A stretch of DNA of 64,000 bases from Porogramme epimiltina. Its lineage: Eukaryota; Basidiomycota; Agaricomycetes; Polyporales; Polyporaceae. Made by a program: the position numbers and the translations under genes. Shown here piece by piece: positions 34,331 through 46,679 of the stretch (the first letter of the stretch is position 1; every line of letters begins with the position of its first letter). The stretch lies in contig FTLJ01000238.1 in assembly GCA_900155495.1 (NCBI GenBank), positions 1-64,000 of the forward strand, read 5' to 3'. The notes beneath the pieces were generated by a model that was given only the letters and a program-made list of their open reading frames with translations, ran no database searches and was not told where the DNA came from.

Positions 34331-36378
34331 CATCCTCAGGACATGACTTCCTGAACGTCAATTCTGAATCTCGAAGTTGAACAACGTTTCACGTCTTGGA
34401 GAAGCGTGTAGTGCACAGCGTAGTACCTAACGGACATTGAGCTTCACAATGGAAAATAGTTAGTTAGATCAACGTGACCTACGTGTCCAAAGGCATCTTC
34501 TCCGACATTTCAAAGATCCGTTCTACCTCTCAGGACGACGAGGTACCGTTGTATGTAGCCGATGAGGAACAAACATCCACCGTGGTCGAGTAGGCTCGCA
34601 AAATGTGGCTTCACAACGCTAACCTTTAGTCACTTAGTGACATCCCTAGGGAGCACTGCCGCGCATTGCTGCTCTGTTTGACGAGGGTCGTCAGTAGAGT
34701 TAGACGTATGATTCATAGTTACGTGTGTGTTATGCTGTCTATCTTTTCGGTTTGAGATACAACGCCGGGGAAGTTTAAGGAATCGAATCGATCCGTATGA
34801 TGCGACTATTTATAGTGGCGCTAAGCTGCGAATGTAGTCGTGGGAAAGTGAGGGAGACTAGTGGGGACGTCGCCGACACCAACGGAACTCAGCATCCGAC
34901 CTTCTTCCCTAAAGCCGACATTCGCTTCACGTACATTCTTGCCCAATGCACCCAAAACTCAAGTTATCACAATGCTGGTGTCTCGTTACTCGACCTTGAA
35001 GCTTGTGGTCGTTTAATCCGGAGGATTTGGCTTGAGGAGGGCTCACATCGCCGATGCTCGACATAGACGTACGTATACTCGTCAACTGTCTAAACATATG
35101 GCTCACCTCTTGCATAGACTCTAGGCACCATCGTCCAAGCTGTGAATGCGGTGCTTGAGATAGTCCGCGCTGATGAGCACGCCGAATGCGCGCTCGCCGG
35201 TCAACATTGCTGGCCCCGCGAGTGCCCTGGCGGTGTTGCACATAGCGCGCCCGTGCCTGCGCCCGCGCCGCAGCTTCGTCAAGGGGCGCCCACCGGGACC
35301 GATAGAGGGAAACCCCCGAGCCCGACGGAAGCTGGCGGGTAGGCCCTAGGGTGGTCAGGCAGAGCTCTGGTCGCTTGGTGAGTCATCGACGTCGTCTTTC
35401 TCGGACATTCTGGCCGTGGATTCTCTGCGTGGGTTGGCTCCGGGCTCGGTGAAGGCGGGCCGTCACTATATGACCAGGCGTGCTCCCTTCACCAGAAGGG
35501 TCGTGCTCCGATGACGCATTCACCAAGCCCAGAGCCGCCCAGCTAGCTGCTTAAATCGAGGCGCAGCCCGGCTGTGGGGAGGTCCGGACAGAGTTTGAAC
35601 CTCCGTTTGCTATATTGTTCAAGCTCTACATCATGGTCGCCGATTGCGTCGGGCCTCGTCGGCGCTGCTGTAGTGCTGTTGGACGTGCGTCTTTGGCATG
35701 TTTACGTCGATGATGCGTGTCGGAGTGTTCGAGTGTCTACCGCGACACTAATCGCAAGCAGACACGGAGGTGAACGGTGTGTGTGAACACTTGTTCTATA
35801 TAGCCTATTGTTGAAGACGGTCTCCAGACTGTTGTCTCGGCAATAGGGCGATATACGTAGCCCTTGGGCGTTGCTCGAAACTGTGCGATCGGCATTCTGG
35901 CGGCTGCCGTACACCACCGCACATACGATGAGGTTCTCTACAAACAGCGTATCACCGGGCACCAGGATACCCGGCGTCAGGATGTTAGCCGGGTACATTG
36001 GAGTTTACTCCGACATGGAGCGGACCCACAGAGGCAACGCGCTACTGGTTGTCGTAGTCAAAACCAGCGCGAAGTGTCTCTCAGTCGCCTGCCCGCGGGA
36101 CCCCGTACAACTTACGTGACCGATCTGTCAGTTGGACACCACTTGCTGCGCTGGCCGTCGGCGCACTTATTACTCTCCATTCCACGGGAGCGTTTCATAC
36201 ACGTATTCGTCTACCTATGTCCGCATCTTCGCCTGCCCGGTGTTCGAGCTGACGTCTGGAGGATCTAGGGATAGCACTGACCGCCCGCCACAGCCGCTCG
36301 AAGCTCCGTTCTGGATGTACAAATGCTGAATCGTCGGACCCGACGCCGACGCCGTCCGCCATGTCCGTCCTCTGCGCA
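34331..36378. other. Gene-poor stretch
   Basis: About 2 kb without a supportable gene. Hydrophobic open frames near 35.6-36.0 kb (both strands) do not extend through splice sites and match nothing I know. Confidence 0.45.
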
Positions 36379-36384
36379 TATAAA
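36379..36384 (+). promoter_or_regulatory. TATA box of NTF2-like gene, copy 4
   Basis: CATATAAA lies 103-108 bases before the ATG. Its position means the in-frame ATG at 36361 would lie upstream of transcription start, so the start at 36487 is preferred. Confidence 0.65.
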
Positions 36385-36486
36385 CGTGCACCCTCGCTCG
36401 TCCTCCGCCCCCACAAGATCCTCCCCAGCCCCGCGCTCGCACACCACCGACTCTTCCACTCCACCCCGCACCGCCGCGTTAACACC

Positions 36487-37139
36487 ATGTCTGTCAACAT
36501 CGTCCTCCCCGACCTGCCCAACTTCGTGCAGGGGCGCATCACCGCGCTCTACACCGCCAAGACGCCCGCGGAGTTCGACAGCGCGTTCGACGCGTTCGTG
36601 GCGGAGGACGCGCGCATCACGCTCAACGGCAAACACATCTCGCGCGCGAACTACAAGAAGACGATCATGGGCGAGATCGCCAACGACGTGTCCGCCGACG
36701 TCCAGTTCCAGGGCGTCGTCTCCGTCCCTGCCGACACCACCGGCAAGGACCTCAACGCTATTGGGGTGAGTCGGGCTTCCCCACACGTCCTACACGAACA
36801 TCCGAGAAACTGATCTGGCCTCATATAGTCCGGCACCGTCGGTGCGTTCTTCAAGGCCATTGTTGACGGAAAGCTCTTCGTACTCGGCCAGCGCCAGTCG
36901 AACACCGTCAACTCTTCGCTCAACGTTGTGTACGTCCTCTCCCCCTCTCCTACGTGTGTCTCACTAAGGCTCTGCGACGTTTTAGGATCGCGAAGGACCC
37001 GTCTCTCCATCACCACCAGATCGGTTTCGGTGGCGGTTTTGACGCACGTCGCGCGATGGTGCTTGACGACGTCCTCACCGACGTGCAGAACCCGATCACC
37101 CTGCCGCACCCGCCGACTGCGCCTACCGCCAGCTCTTGA
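36487..37139 (+). CDS. NTF2-like small protein, copy 4 (177 aa)
   Basis: Exons are 36487-36765, 36829-36929 and 36986-37139, phases 0 and 2. The sequence runs M-S-V-N-I-V-L-P-D-L-P-N-F-V-Q-G-R-I, then L-Y-T-A-K-T-P-A-E-F-D-S-A-F-D-A-F-V-A-E-D-A-R-I. Exon 2 carries K-L-F-V-L-G-Q-R-Q-S-N-T-V-N-S-S-L-N-V. The third exon is longer than in the other copies, with H-H-H-Q-I-G-F-G-G-G-F-D-A-R-R-A-M-V-L-D-D-V-L-T and a proline-rich end. Codon use is very GC3-rich, often a sign of strong expression in such fungi. Confidence 0.87.
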
Positions 37140-37735
37140 TTTACCACGCTATGGACTCCATATGTTTGTACAATAGGACAGTGTGCTTGTAATCCATGGA
37201 CGGTGTTGATAACAACGCCCTTTGATATACTATGACGTCATCATGACGATGTGTAGAGGGCCAATCACTATGCGATGCAAGGTCGACTCAGGATAGCGTT
37301 CCATAAGTAGCCAAACTCTCGATCCATGGCCCGAGAGTGCCAGTTGAAAGTTGAGGGTGCGGTTGCTCAAGCTCGACTCGGTGATCATGAAGGACTGGTT
37401 CTAGATAATGTAATTGAAAGTATAGGGTCGTGGGGATCATCGATAGCTATAGATAGCTGGAGGAGATACAAGCACAACAACAGAGAGCGCAGGGAGGAGG
37501 TAGTACAGGAGTAATAGTGGCACTAAGGTGAGGTGTACGGAGGAGCGAGCGAGAATCAAGCCAGTATCCTGGCGAGCGGCGCCCTATGTGAGACGCGGCT
37601 CACTAAGCAATGTACATGTACATACCCGATAGTCGTATGGTGCGTGTGTGGGCGAGCGAGAAAGGAGTGTTCGTGGAGTACAATGGGCGTACGAGATGGT
37701 GTGCGCGGGATGTAGGCGTCGATGGGGGATGGTGT
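37140..37735. other. Convergent intergenic region
   Basis: Lies between the 3' ends of the NTF2-like gene and the terpene synthase. No gene is seen. Confidence 0.5.
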
Positions 37736-39507
37736 TTAGTACACGGTAAGAGGGGCGAACTTGATGGAGAGAACGTGCGGGAAGGCCACGAAGCTTGCGC
37801 AGAGCAGGAAGGCGACGAACGATATCAGTAATAACGATAGGCGGGCGTGCGGTTGAGAAGGAAGGGAGAACAACTTGATCGCCGGATCCACCTTCCGAGC
37901 CTTCGCCGGGGCGCTCGATGCGGCGATGGCTGGGGAGATGGGTGCGGTCGATGCGGGTGCAGTGGGCTCGTCGGCGGCGGGGACCGAGCGCTCGTACACA
38001 GGGACGACGATCTCGGGCTTGTTCGAGACGTCTTGGCCACGGAAGTACCCTATGACAGAACGTGTCAGACGTGATGAGCGCGTGGGGGAAAATGTTCCCA
38101 TTCGGGCTTACGGGGGCTGTAGTAGTACCAGACGACCGTGCCCTGCGTGTACTGCTCGATAGCCGTATTGTATCGCGCTAGCTCGGCGTCGACCTCGGCG
38201 CCGAAGCTAGGCAGCTGTGCCTTGTATCGTGCGTAGTCGGCCACACGCTGCGCGAGCATGTCAGTGAGAACGTCTACCGCGGTCTGGAGGTCGCAGTCGC
38301 GCTCGATCATGATGCAAAACACGAGGTTCTGGAAGTCGCCGTCTGCCTGCTCTTTCTGAAACGAGGGTCAGCAGGGTTGTCAGCTGGGCGAGGGCGAGAC
38401 CGCGGCTCACGTTAAACGAGCACAGGTCCTGTGGGCACGAGGGGTAAGCAGGCGGTCTAGCAACACAAGCGCGATGACGTACATTAGGCCAGGTCATAAT
38501 GTCGATCACAGCCTTAGACATCTCCTGCAGAACGGGGTGGTCCCAGACATGTTCCGGGATCTGGAGGTCGAGCGAGTACTCCACCATCGCTGCACGCGCT
38601 AGGTCAGAGAGAGGACTTAGCGCACGATTAGCGCGCACCTTCGACAATCGGCCCGCCGATAGTACGGCGCCGAAGAATGATGAAATCCTCTACCGAAGGG
38701 ATCTCGTCTGTTGCGCGGTTCCGGGCTTGCTCGACCTGAGAGTTCATCCAGCTTTCCACAGCACGGAAGAACCTGTGTAAGACCGAAACATGAGCGCTGA
38801 GCGACTACCGGTCACCTAGTGATAGCGTGGTGACAAATTCACCTATTGCAGGCGCCCGGACTGGCCGTGGACCTGAACCGCCTCCAGATACTGCAGGTCA
38901 CGTTAACAAGGTACGCGTGATAAAAATGGGGAAGACGGAACGCACTCATGGAGCATCGCCGCGTACGAGAAGCTGGGTGCCGGTGCGTCCGGATTCCGGA
39001 GGACGTCCATGGAGATGTCCACGCCGACCTGGACGGCGTCTGGTTTGGACTGGAGGGCGCCCTCGTCCGAGAGGTCGTCGAACTGCCCGCGGAACGACGG
39101 ACACGAGGCAAGAAAAAAGTGTCGGTCAGAGATCTAGACGCGGATACGAGGATCGGCAGCCGCTTACCGAGAATGCCCATAGGAAGAACGCGATACATGT
39201 CTCCAGATGAGTGACATCGGCGTCAGGAAAGCTCATCCCGGCGTACGAGTCGAAGCGATGTGCGAGGAACTTCTGCTTCTTCAGTCCATGGTACACATTG
39301 CGACTTATTCGCAGACATGTGTCAGAGTCGTGACATGGGGTGCGAGGAGCAGAATAGCTAAGCGCACCTGTCAAACCATTCAAACGTCGACCGCGCCGCC
39401 TCTGCCTCGTTCGGGTTCGTCTTGAACTCGAACACAGGTGCCGAAATTGCGGTAAGATCCTTGAGGCGGAAGTGGGTGGGGAATGGGCGAAGCTGCTCGA
39501 CACTCAT
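37736..39507 (-). CDS. Sesquiterpene (class I terpene) synthase, with C-terminal membrane tail (425 aa)
   Basis: It ionises a prenyl diphosphate, most likely farnesyl diphosphate, and cyclises it; the product is not predictable. Nine exons on the minus strand: 39368-39507, 39168-39303, 38946-39082, 38843-38890, 38639-38772, 38483-38589, 38411-38428, 38112-38355, 37736-38049. All junctions agree in phase. Motifs: F-D-D-L-S-D-E (Asp-rich, D94-E99), R-R-R-T-I-G-G (188-194), NSE triad N234-D-L-C-S238-F-N-K-E242, and R322-Y323 near the end. R188 lies 46 residues before N234, the spacing known for the effector arginine. Exon 7 is only 18 bases and codes the D-L-C-S-F-N part of the NSE triad. After the RY pair comes an Ala/Pro-rich linker (~340-370) and a hydrophobic stretch (392-414), unusual for these normally soluble enzymes. 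No intact tailoring genes adjoin it. Confidence 0.92.
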
Positions 39508-42490
39508 AGTGCTCAACGGAGCGAGGGGGTGGAGGTGTGGAGGCGAAGAAGTGGAGGTAGTAGGTGACCTGGCGGGTGCCCACCGAGCCAGAGCGTATTT
39601 GTACCTTGAAATAGCGGCCGATAGAACTGCGCGCCGCCTCCGTCTCCCTTCGGCGCGTCGGATCGGGCTGTGTGGCGCACACGGGGCGCAGACCTTGCCG
39701 CCGGAGGAGGGAAGGAGGACGCTAGCTGGTTCTGCAAGTCGGGCGTAGCGCCTCGAGGCGGCCGGCAAATCACTTTATCGGGGTGAAGTGCTCCAGATCT
39801 AGCATGGATCAAATACCGATATGATGTGGCAATACTGGTGAAGACGCATACGTACAGTGGTAGTCGAAAACGTGCGCGCGCACGCCGCAAGGCGCACTAT
39901 GTGCCTCGGCAGGCGATCCAACGGTCGTCCGGAGGCCTCATTTTGATGGCCAAGGTGTGGCTCGGCTAGGCGGACGATTGCGCCGTGGGTCCTTGGTCGC
40001 CATTATCGATTAATAATGGTTACACAGGGACGGGCCGTGAACACTTGTTCTGGCTGGAGTACGGCATGCGCCAGGCCCCCGACGCCGACTTTTCGGAAGG
40101 TGTTGGGAGTCCGATTACGCGAATTACGGAGGATTCGCCCGCCGCGAGGACCAATCTACTCTTTTCTGGCCCATTTTGCAGGCAAGTGACCATCCCAATG
40201 TCGTGCCTGTGAAAAGGGTACGCCGCGTGGAGTCTAGTGAACCTCGCGCACAGCGGGTCCCCGATTCCAGGGATGCCGGAGTGTCAGGGACGCGGCGCAT
40301 TCGCGTGCGCCTTAACTCGGATCGTGAGCACCACACAGATAGCCCTGCGACACGTATTCTCTTCTACCAGCTAAGAGTCCAGACTCCTGTGGCGTTTTCA
40401 GACGCAAGTCACTTAAGGTCCGCTCATGGAGGGGCTTACGAGACTACCTCTTCAGGCGCTTGAGCAGGACGTTTGTGGGTCCAACGGGAATGCATCCGTG
40501 AGAGTGTCCGCTCGACCACGGCGTCTTCTAGTGGACCGAAGCATATTGTCTCAGATCTCCCTAGACGATGGAGCACATTCGCTACGTTGAGTCGACTGGC
40601 GATGCCGTTACCGTTACCTCCGGCCGATCTGGAGACCCGTGTCAGCGGCTTAGGCGTTCTGCACGAGCGTGATGGGTTATTGCCCTCCTTAGACGCGGAC
40701 TTACCTCGATAGGCTAGGAGGTCATCATCCAGGAGAGCGCAGTAGTAGCGGTCCGTGCTAGAAGTCGTAGGCACGTCATTGATAGCGCTGTATATGGGAC
40801 ACGTGACAGGATTAGCTATGCTCGACAGCCTTGGCGAGAGCCTCGAGCACCTACGGGCTCTGTGTTTCCACGTGAAGTATCACGCAACCGGTCTCCTAAT
40901 GCCGACATTCAGCAACTACCTAACGCCGGTGAATTCGATGGCCCCGGAAGGTGTACGTACCTTCGTAACAATCGAAGCGACTAAGAACACCCCAATGTGG
41001 CACCGCGCCCCGTCGGCGGCGGAGGGGGTGCTGGAAGTGCGGTCCTCTAGAGGGCCCTACCAGGCGCGAAAGTGCTTCCAGCGCGAGGTCCATCACGGCC
41101 TCAGCCTATCCGTGCCCGTGAAAGGACTGGCTCTCTACACGCGCCCGCATGGGGCGCCCTCTATGGTCGCGCTCGATACGCTAAAACCCATTTGGGCAAC
41201 GTGCAGCGCGCGAGTCCGCGCCTCATGTGGCCCCCTAGCGCTATGCTGGAATGAGCGCAGATAGCGCATGCCCACGAAGCGATAAAATTCTGTCCACCAC
41301 CAGAGTCAAATCATGTATACAGGGTGGAGATCGAGCGCCTGGATGAGTGCAGCGTAAAACAGACCTGGAAGCGTTTCAAGTGGCGGCCCGGCCACATCGT
41401 TGCAGCGACGTCACCGGGGTTCGTGTTAACCAATCGTCGGGTGTTGTGCCTTGGACGAGGGTAGTGGAATTCCGAAATCGAGGGCATTACGTTCCGGAAG
41501 AGTCACTGATGACAGAGGAGGCTGACAAGAGGCCTGTATCTGCACATCGATACGATCAGTGCCCAAGTCGAGGCACACTCAAGGCAAGGATCACCCAGCT
41601 CGAAGCGTGGTTCGCACGTCCCGAGGTCACCGCGCCCAGTGGGCACCCTTGTTGCCGTACACCTTCTAGTGTCCGCCGCGTTCGCGGATCATGCTGTACG
41701 CCGTTCTTGAAGCTCCGCAACCTAGAGCTTGCCAAGTAAGGCTTGTGGAGCGAGTTTGCCCGTCGGGGGACGAGAGCAGGCGGACATAACGGGAGGTGGG
41801 AGCTCCAGTAGGGAGGTGTAGATAGCGCAGTAAGGGCCCTAAGCGGGGACTTGGTCTGTGGGGTTCACCCTTCTCCCTATGCATTGTGCTTACACTCAGC
41901 GTATTCCTTACACACGAAGTGCGATCGGAGACACAGCCTACCTAAAACCTTCGTGCCACCTGGCGGAAACGCGTTCAGCACGCCACCATGCGCCGCGAGC
42001 GAATCGCTGAACGCCATCGAAACTTCTGGGAAACTACTGCGCCGCTGACCATTCATCACGTTCCTCAGATGTCCACCAAGCCTCTCGCCCGGAGCGCCTC
42101 TCTGGGTCCGGGAAGCTACGCTAGGAGAATCGACGGTTCTGCGCGGGCGGATTGGGATTGGACCTGAGATATTCTGGTGCACTTGATGCAGCATTGAGTT
42201 CAAAGCAGGGTCGCTTGACAACGTACGCATTGCGAACTATGGCGGAGAAACGGGGCATATATTTTTTCGAAACCTAAGGGCATAGCCTGAACCCAAAACC
42301 GTCATGGGCACACGCACGAGACAAGGGCGGAACTCTATAGGAAAGCGTAGCCTTCAATCAAAACTGAGTCTAACCTGGGATGACGGGACGTCAGCCAACC
42401 CTGCCATGCAGACGCGGCACAACGCTATAGAAATGAGCTCACCATTCTAAGATAGCGGATACCAAGAACACTTTAGGTGCGATCCAGCGT
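39508..42490. other. Gene-poor stretch upstream of the terpene synthase
   Basis: About 3 kb. The first few hundred bases are the terpene synthase promoter. A 169-codon open frame at 40755-41264 (+) has no recognisable domain and ordinary-looking overlap with frames on the other strand, so I do not call it. No mobile-element features were found. Confidence 0.45.
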
Positions 42491-45400
42491 TCAAACGTCC
42501 TCCCCGCGACTGCGCGCCTCCGCGAGGCTGAGCTCGATCGCAAATTTCAAGTCTTCGTCATCTTCATCGTCAACGTTGACGGGAGTGGGGGCCGGAGGAC
42601 GCCTCGGCACGCCCGCGACTGCACCCGAGAGTTGCGTAGGGCTCCTGGAGGGCGATGCGCCGCCGCCGCCGACACGAGAGGGGGAGGGGACCCCGGACGA
42701 GTGTAGCGAGCGCAGAGGCGTGCTCCACGCGCTTCGCGCCGACTGCGGCGTCCCGGCCGCCGAGCTTCTAGCGCTCGAGTCTGACGCGGCGGACCCGGAC
42801 GACGTGCGGCTAGCCGCGACAATGGGGAAGTGGCTCGCGTCGAGGACAGGGGGTGGAAGTCCGGCGCTCGAGCTGACGCTCCTGCTGGCGAGTGGACTGG
42901 CGCTAAAACCTGCTTCCGTCGGCTCCGGGCGCATGCGGGGGGAAACTTGCACCTTGTGATTCGAGGACGACGGCACGGTTCGCGGGAGGGAGCGACCGCC
43001 GTAGAAGACGCTCGGCTGTTCGCCCGACCCGGAAGAATGGGCGGAGAACGACGACGTTCTAGATGGCGCGGCGGAGGACGCCGCTGAGCCGAATGCATTG
43101 CTCGGGGTCGCCATCGGAGTAGAAGCCTCTTCAAAGTCCGGCATAAAGACCCCATCGTCTTCTCCATAAGCGTAGCGGCTTCGGCGAGCCTCCTCTTCAT
43201 CACGGCTGAGCATTAAGACATATTCGAGGGCTTCGGCTTCACTGAGTCCGAGATGAGCGAGGGTAGACGTATGTTCTTTCTGCCGCCCGACCGCCCGCTT
43301 CGTGTACTTCCGTTCCTCTTCGAGCTCCTTGCATGATTCAGCGATGTCGCGGTACATCTCGATTTGTTCTGCGTTGGCGTTGCTCATGTCAGTGCGCGTA
43401 CACACGATATTCGGGGGAGTTTGGTACTCACGCTGCCATTTCGGAACGGCATTGTTGCTCCGGCCGCTCCGGATGCGCACGATCTTGCCCTTGCCATTGG
43501 GTCGGCCTACCGGTCCGGCCTTCCACGCGAGGACCGTACTGCCCGCAGATACCACTAGTGCGTCGCCCTCGAGAATGATTTGGCTGACGCTATCCAAATC
43601 GCGACCAGCGAAAGGGCGCGCGACGGGAAATGAAATGGTGCGAAGTGGAACGAAAGTGAGAGCGTCCCAAGCCTTGATGGTACCACAAGACCCGGAGACC
43701 AACACGGTAGAGTTCCAAGCTAGTGCGGTGACAGCTCCGTCTTCATGCGCGGCAAAGCGACGGATGGCGCGAACACTCGCGAGGTTGGTTCCACCGGAGC
43801 CCGAGACTTGCGGCGATGGGGACGTCGGTGTTGCGTTCCAGGCGAAGATCGAGATATCGCCGAGCTGGTCACCCGTGATCACGAAGTCGTGTTCGTCTGG
43901 TCGAGTAGTCCAAACTGGAAAGGTCGCGCGGATAGACGCTGCGGACTCTTCGCCAAAAACGATGTGGTCGAACACATTCGTTGCCGCGTTCCAAGAGTAG
44001 CGATGGAAAACAGGGCTGGAATGGTAGATCGTGAGTAAAGACGCTCCTTCACCCTCAGGGGCGATGCAGATGTCCATGAGCTCGGGTAAGGGGGGTTCGT
44101 GAGACGACGAGTCGGATGTGTCCAAGGGAGGAGTCGGCGCAGGAAGACGATGTTCCTGGGGTTCTAGGGCGAGGGCACCATTGCTGTCGGCGGACGAGAA
44201 CGAAAAACCAGTCCAGGTGAGGACGGTGCCGCTCCGAAGCCCGGCGACGACCACGCCATGCCGGGCGTCCATCGCGACCTTGACACATGCATCCCGCACG
44301 AGTGCTGGGCTGGAGGTCCACAAGCAGTTGATAGATGTATTGACCTCCCAAACCCGTACTTGGCCATCAGCACCGCCGCTCACGAACATGCCACCTTCAA
44401 CGCCGGCCGCCCACGCAACACACTCCACAGTGCCCGCATGGCTGTTTCCGGGACTGCAGCGCACCAGCCGAGCTAACGTGCGGTTTGGATCCATGGCGCG
44501 TGAGGCAGTAGTAACCGCAACTTCACCGTTGCGGAAGCCCCACAGAACCTTCGCGGTGCCGCCGTCAGAGGCGAGCGCTACGGAAGAGACGTGGGGGGAG
44601 AACTCGGCGTTCGGATTGCCGATACCGAGACCGTTGAGGGTACCAGAGGCATCGAGGTAACCGCGTAGGATCTTCCCGATGAGCGGGTGAGAACGTGAAA
44701 CCACGCCGTACTGGAGTGATGCCGCGAGGAGGGTCGTGTTTGGCATGAGGTGCATCGCGGAGACGGCAGAATGGTGAGGAATATACGTGATGGATTGGTT
44801 GCCTGAAAGCTCCCATCGCCTGTAAGATATGGTCAGAACTAGAACGGATGGAGAGGATCACTTTATAAACGAATCATCAGGGGAATGCTGCGGCTCACTG
44901 CTAGCTAAACCTCCATGACGGGGGTGCTGAGTCCGTCAGCTAGCGCAAACTATGACAGTCCTCTTTCTCTCCGTGATGTAACGGGCGCCTCCCCAACTTT
45001 ATTCAACAGCATAAGCCAACCAGTGCACTCGAGTATACAGCTGACCGCCCAACAGAATCAAGACAGAAGATCCGGCCTCGATTGCCGGCCTCACTGTAGA
45101 AGCAAGGCCTAGAGGCGCTGCTGCCAGCCGCCGTATAAAACGCCTGACTGTGTGCGCCCACACGAGCAAAAACTTTCCCCCATACCCAAACGATGATGAC
45201 GTACCGTCGCAAATTGTAGCGCAAAATGAACTCCTTCCTCCAAGACCCGGCCTCTCTCCTGAGTATCAGGGTCTTGCTCCCTGAGCCACCATGCAGATCG
45301 CTCTCCGGCGTTATCCCAAGGTATTGGTAAGCAAACGCCCTCCGCCAAGTGTGGTCATCGGCTACGTGGGCGGAGAGTTGCTTGCACGTCTGCGCAAGAG

Positions 45401-45599
45401 CGAAGAGGTCCGGGGGGTCGAGGGATGACGTGATATGGGTGAGTGATTCCGACGGGAGGTTGGGCAGAACGTCTTGCGCTCCGCTTGCAGCTTGAGTGTT
45501 CGGAACGTCTCCATGTTGGGATGGGCTGAGTTTGGTTGTGCGGGGGCGTATGTAGGTGTTGTCCTTTCTGGGGTAAGCTTCTATGGGGCTACTAGGCAT
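42491..45599 (-). CDS. F-box / WD40 / ubiquitin-interacting-motif protein, Ufo1-like (about 892 aa)
   Basis: Exon 1 (45205-45599) holds the F-box (L-P-N-L-P-S-E-S-L-T-H-I-T-S-S-L ... L-A-Q-T-C-K-Q-L ... W-R-R-A-F). Exon 2 (43428-44819) holds WD-type repeats, for example V-S-G-G-A-D-G-Q-V-R-V-W and V-S-G-S-C-G-T-I-K-A-W-D. Exon 3 (42491-43382) has an R-D-E-E-E-A acidic helix, a long Ser/Pro-rich linker and a C-terminal UIM, D-E-D-L-K-F-A-I-E-L-S-L-A-E-A. F-box plus WD40 plus UIM is the make-up of yeast Ufo1, an SCF substrate receptor. The first intron is long here (385 bases) but phases match (CG|G). The second is a 45-base stopless intron (43383-43427) that might be retained. The start is uncertain: an in-frame ATG at 45740 adds a basic, unlikely stretch. 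Confidence 0.8.
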
Positions 45600-46054
45600 A
45601 AAATAGAGCGAGGGGGACAGGTGGAGGGTGTTCGCAGAGCGTGTCCGCGATGGTGGTGGTCGAGGGTCAAGTTGCGATCTCGCTCGATTTGGTTGCCGCG
45701 GCCGAACCGCTCGCGGCTCCGACGTCCCCCTGAGAGTCATCGATGCGCTCGACGTCCTCGACCATAGTCACGGACGCCAGGAAATATAACGGAGTCCATG
45801 TATGCGCTGACGTTTCAAGGCAGCAACATTTTAGGGGATCTTAATGTCGCGTCTCTGCCAGGGTGGCCCCCCCTATTCTCACTTCGCCTGTTGTCCATTT
45901 TACATGGCGCGCGCACCGATGACCGCAAGCTAGTCGGACCATGGCCAGGGAGGGTACGGACCTCCGAATGTGATTTGCGCGGGTCATCGCGGCGAGGGGA
46001 GGAGTGTCAGAATATCTAGGGCTTCCAGTATCGTACAATCCATTCCTTTGAGAT

Positions 46055-46679
46055 TTATACAATCCGCCTGTCCGTCATCGCTCGTACAATACAGCCAGTA
46101 CCCGCAACCTCCGTCAACTACGAAGCCTAATGAGACAGTGAGATGGTGCATGACGAACTGGCAACATACCTTCTCGTGCCAACCCAACAAGACGCTACCA
46201 CTGACATCCCCCCATCCTGGAAGTGCCATCCCTTTGTAGAGGTACTTCATCAGCGTGTCTTGCGCGTCTGTGGATAGTGACTTCACAATGGCCGGAATGT
46301 CTGTCGACTTGGTGCTGTTGAGTATGGATACAAGGGTTTGCAGGTTAAGATTCTACGAGAGATATCACTACGCGAGTCCATAGTGTTACCATTGCACGGA
46401 CGTACCTTGGCTTCCTCCACAGTCGGGCCATACGGTGCACTTTCAAGCACCAGTGTCAACGCGCCAACAAAGTCGTTCCTATGTACTGGCATTCAGACGT
46501 GTCCTCGTTCCCAAACGGTTCACGTACTTGGATAGGGAGCCTCGCACAGCAGCCGCGTTCTGTTTGACGTCGTTCAGGGCTTGGGAGGGATCTCGAGGAT
46601 CCGTGTCGTACAGCTCGCCGTCAAGCAAAACGTCCTCCTCATACTGATCAATGTCGATCTTCCGGAAGTTCGTATCCAT
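46055..46679 (-). CDS. ARC15: Arp2/3 complex subunit 5 (p16-Arc) (156 aa)
   Basis: Exons are 46528-46679, 46406-46478, 46170-46352 and 46055-46117, phases 2, 0, 0. Family landmarks run end to end: M-D-T-N-F-R-K-I-D-I-D near the start, R-G-S-L-S-K at the first junction, A-L-T-L-V-L-E-S-A-P-Y-G in exon 2, M-K-Y-L-Y-K-G-M-A and L-L-G-W-H-E-K in exon 3, and L-T-E-V-A-G-T-G-C-I-V-R-A-M-T-D-R-R at the end. The length fits the ~150-residue family. The subunit helps assemble Arp2/3, which nucleates branched actin at endocytic patches. The last intron has two AGs; the GTAG nearest the exon is the only one giving the conserved C-terminus. Confidence 0.95.

Noticed and set aside
35100..36000. Hydrophobic open frames suggesting a membrane protein
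   Set aside because: They do not join through plausible splice sites and lie on both strands without any shared motif.
36361..36486. Upstream in-frame ATG for NTF2-like copy 4
   Set aside because: The TATA box at 36379 lies downstream of it, and paralogs start at the later methionine.
40755..41264. 169-codon open frame on the plus strand
   Set aside because: No domain, no conserved motif, no promoter or splice evidence; similar-sized chance frames are common in this GC-rich DNA.
45600..45740. N-terminal extension of the F-box protein
   Set aside because: The added 47 residues are Arg/Pro-rich and look like out-of-frame translation; kept only as an alternative.
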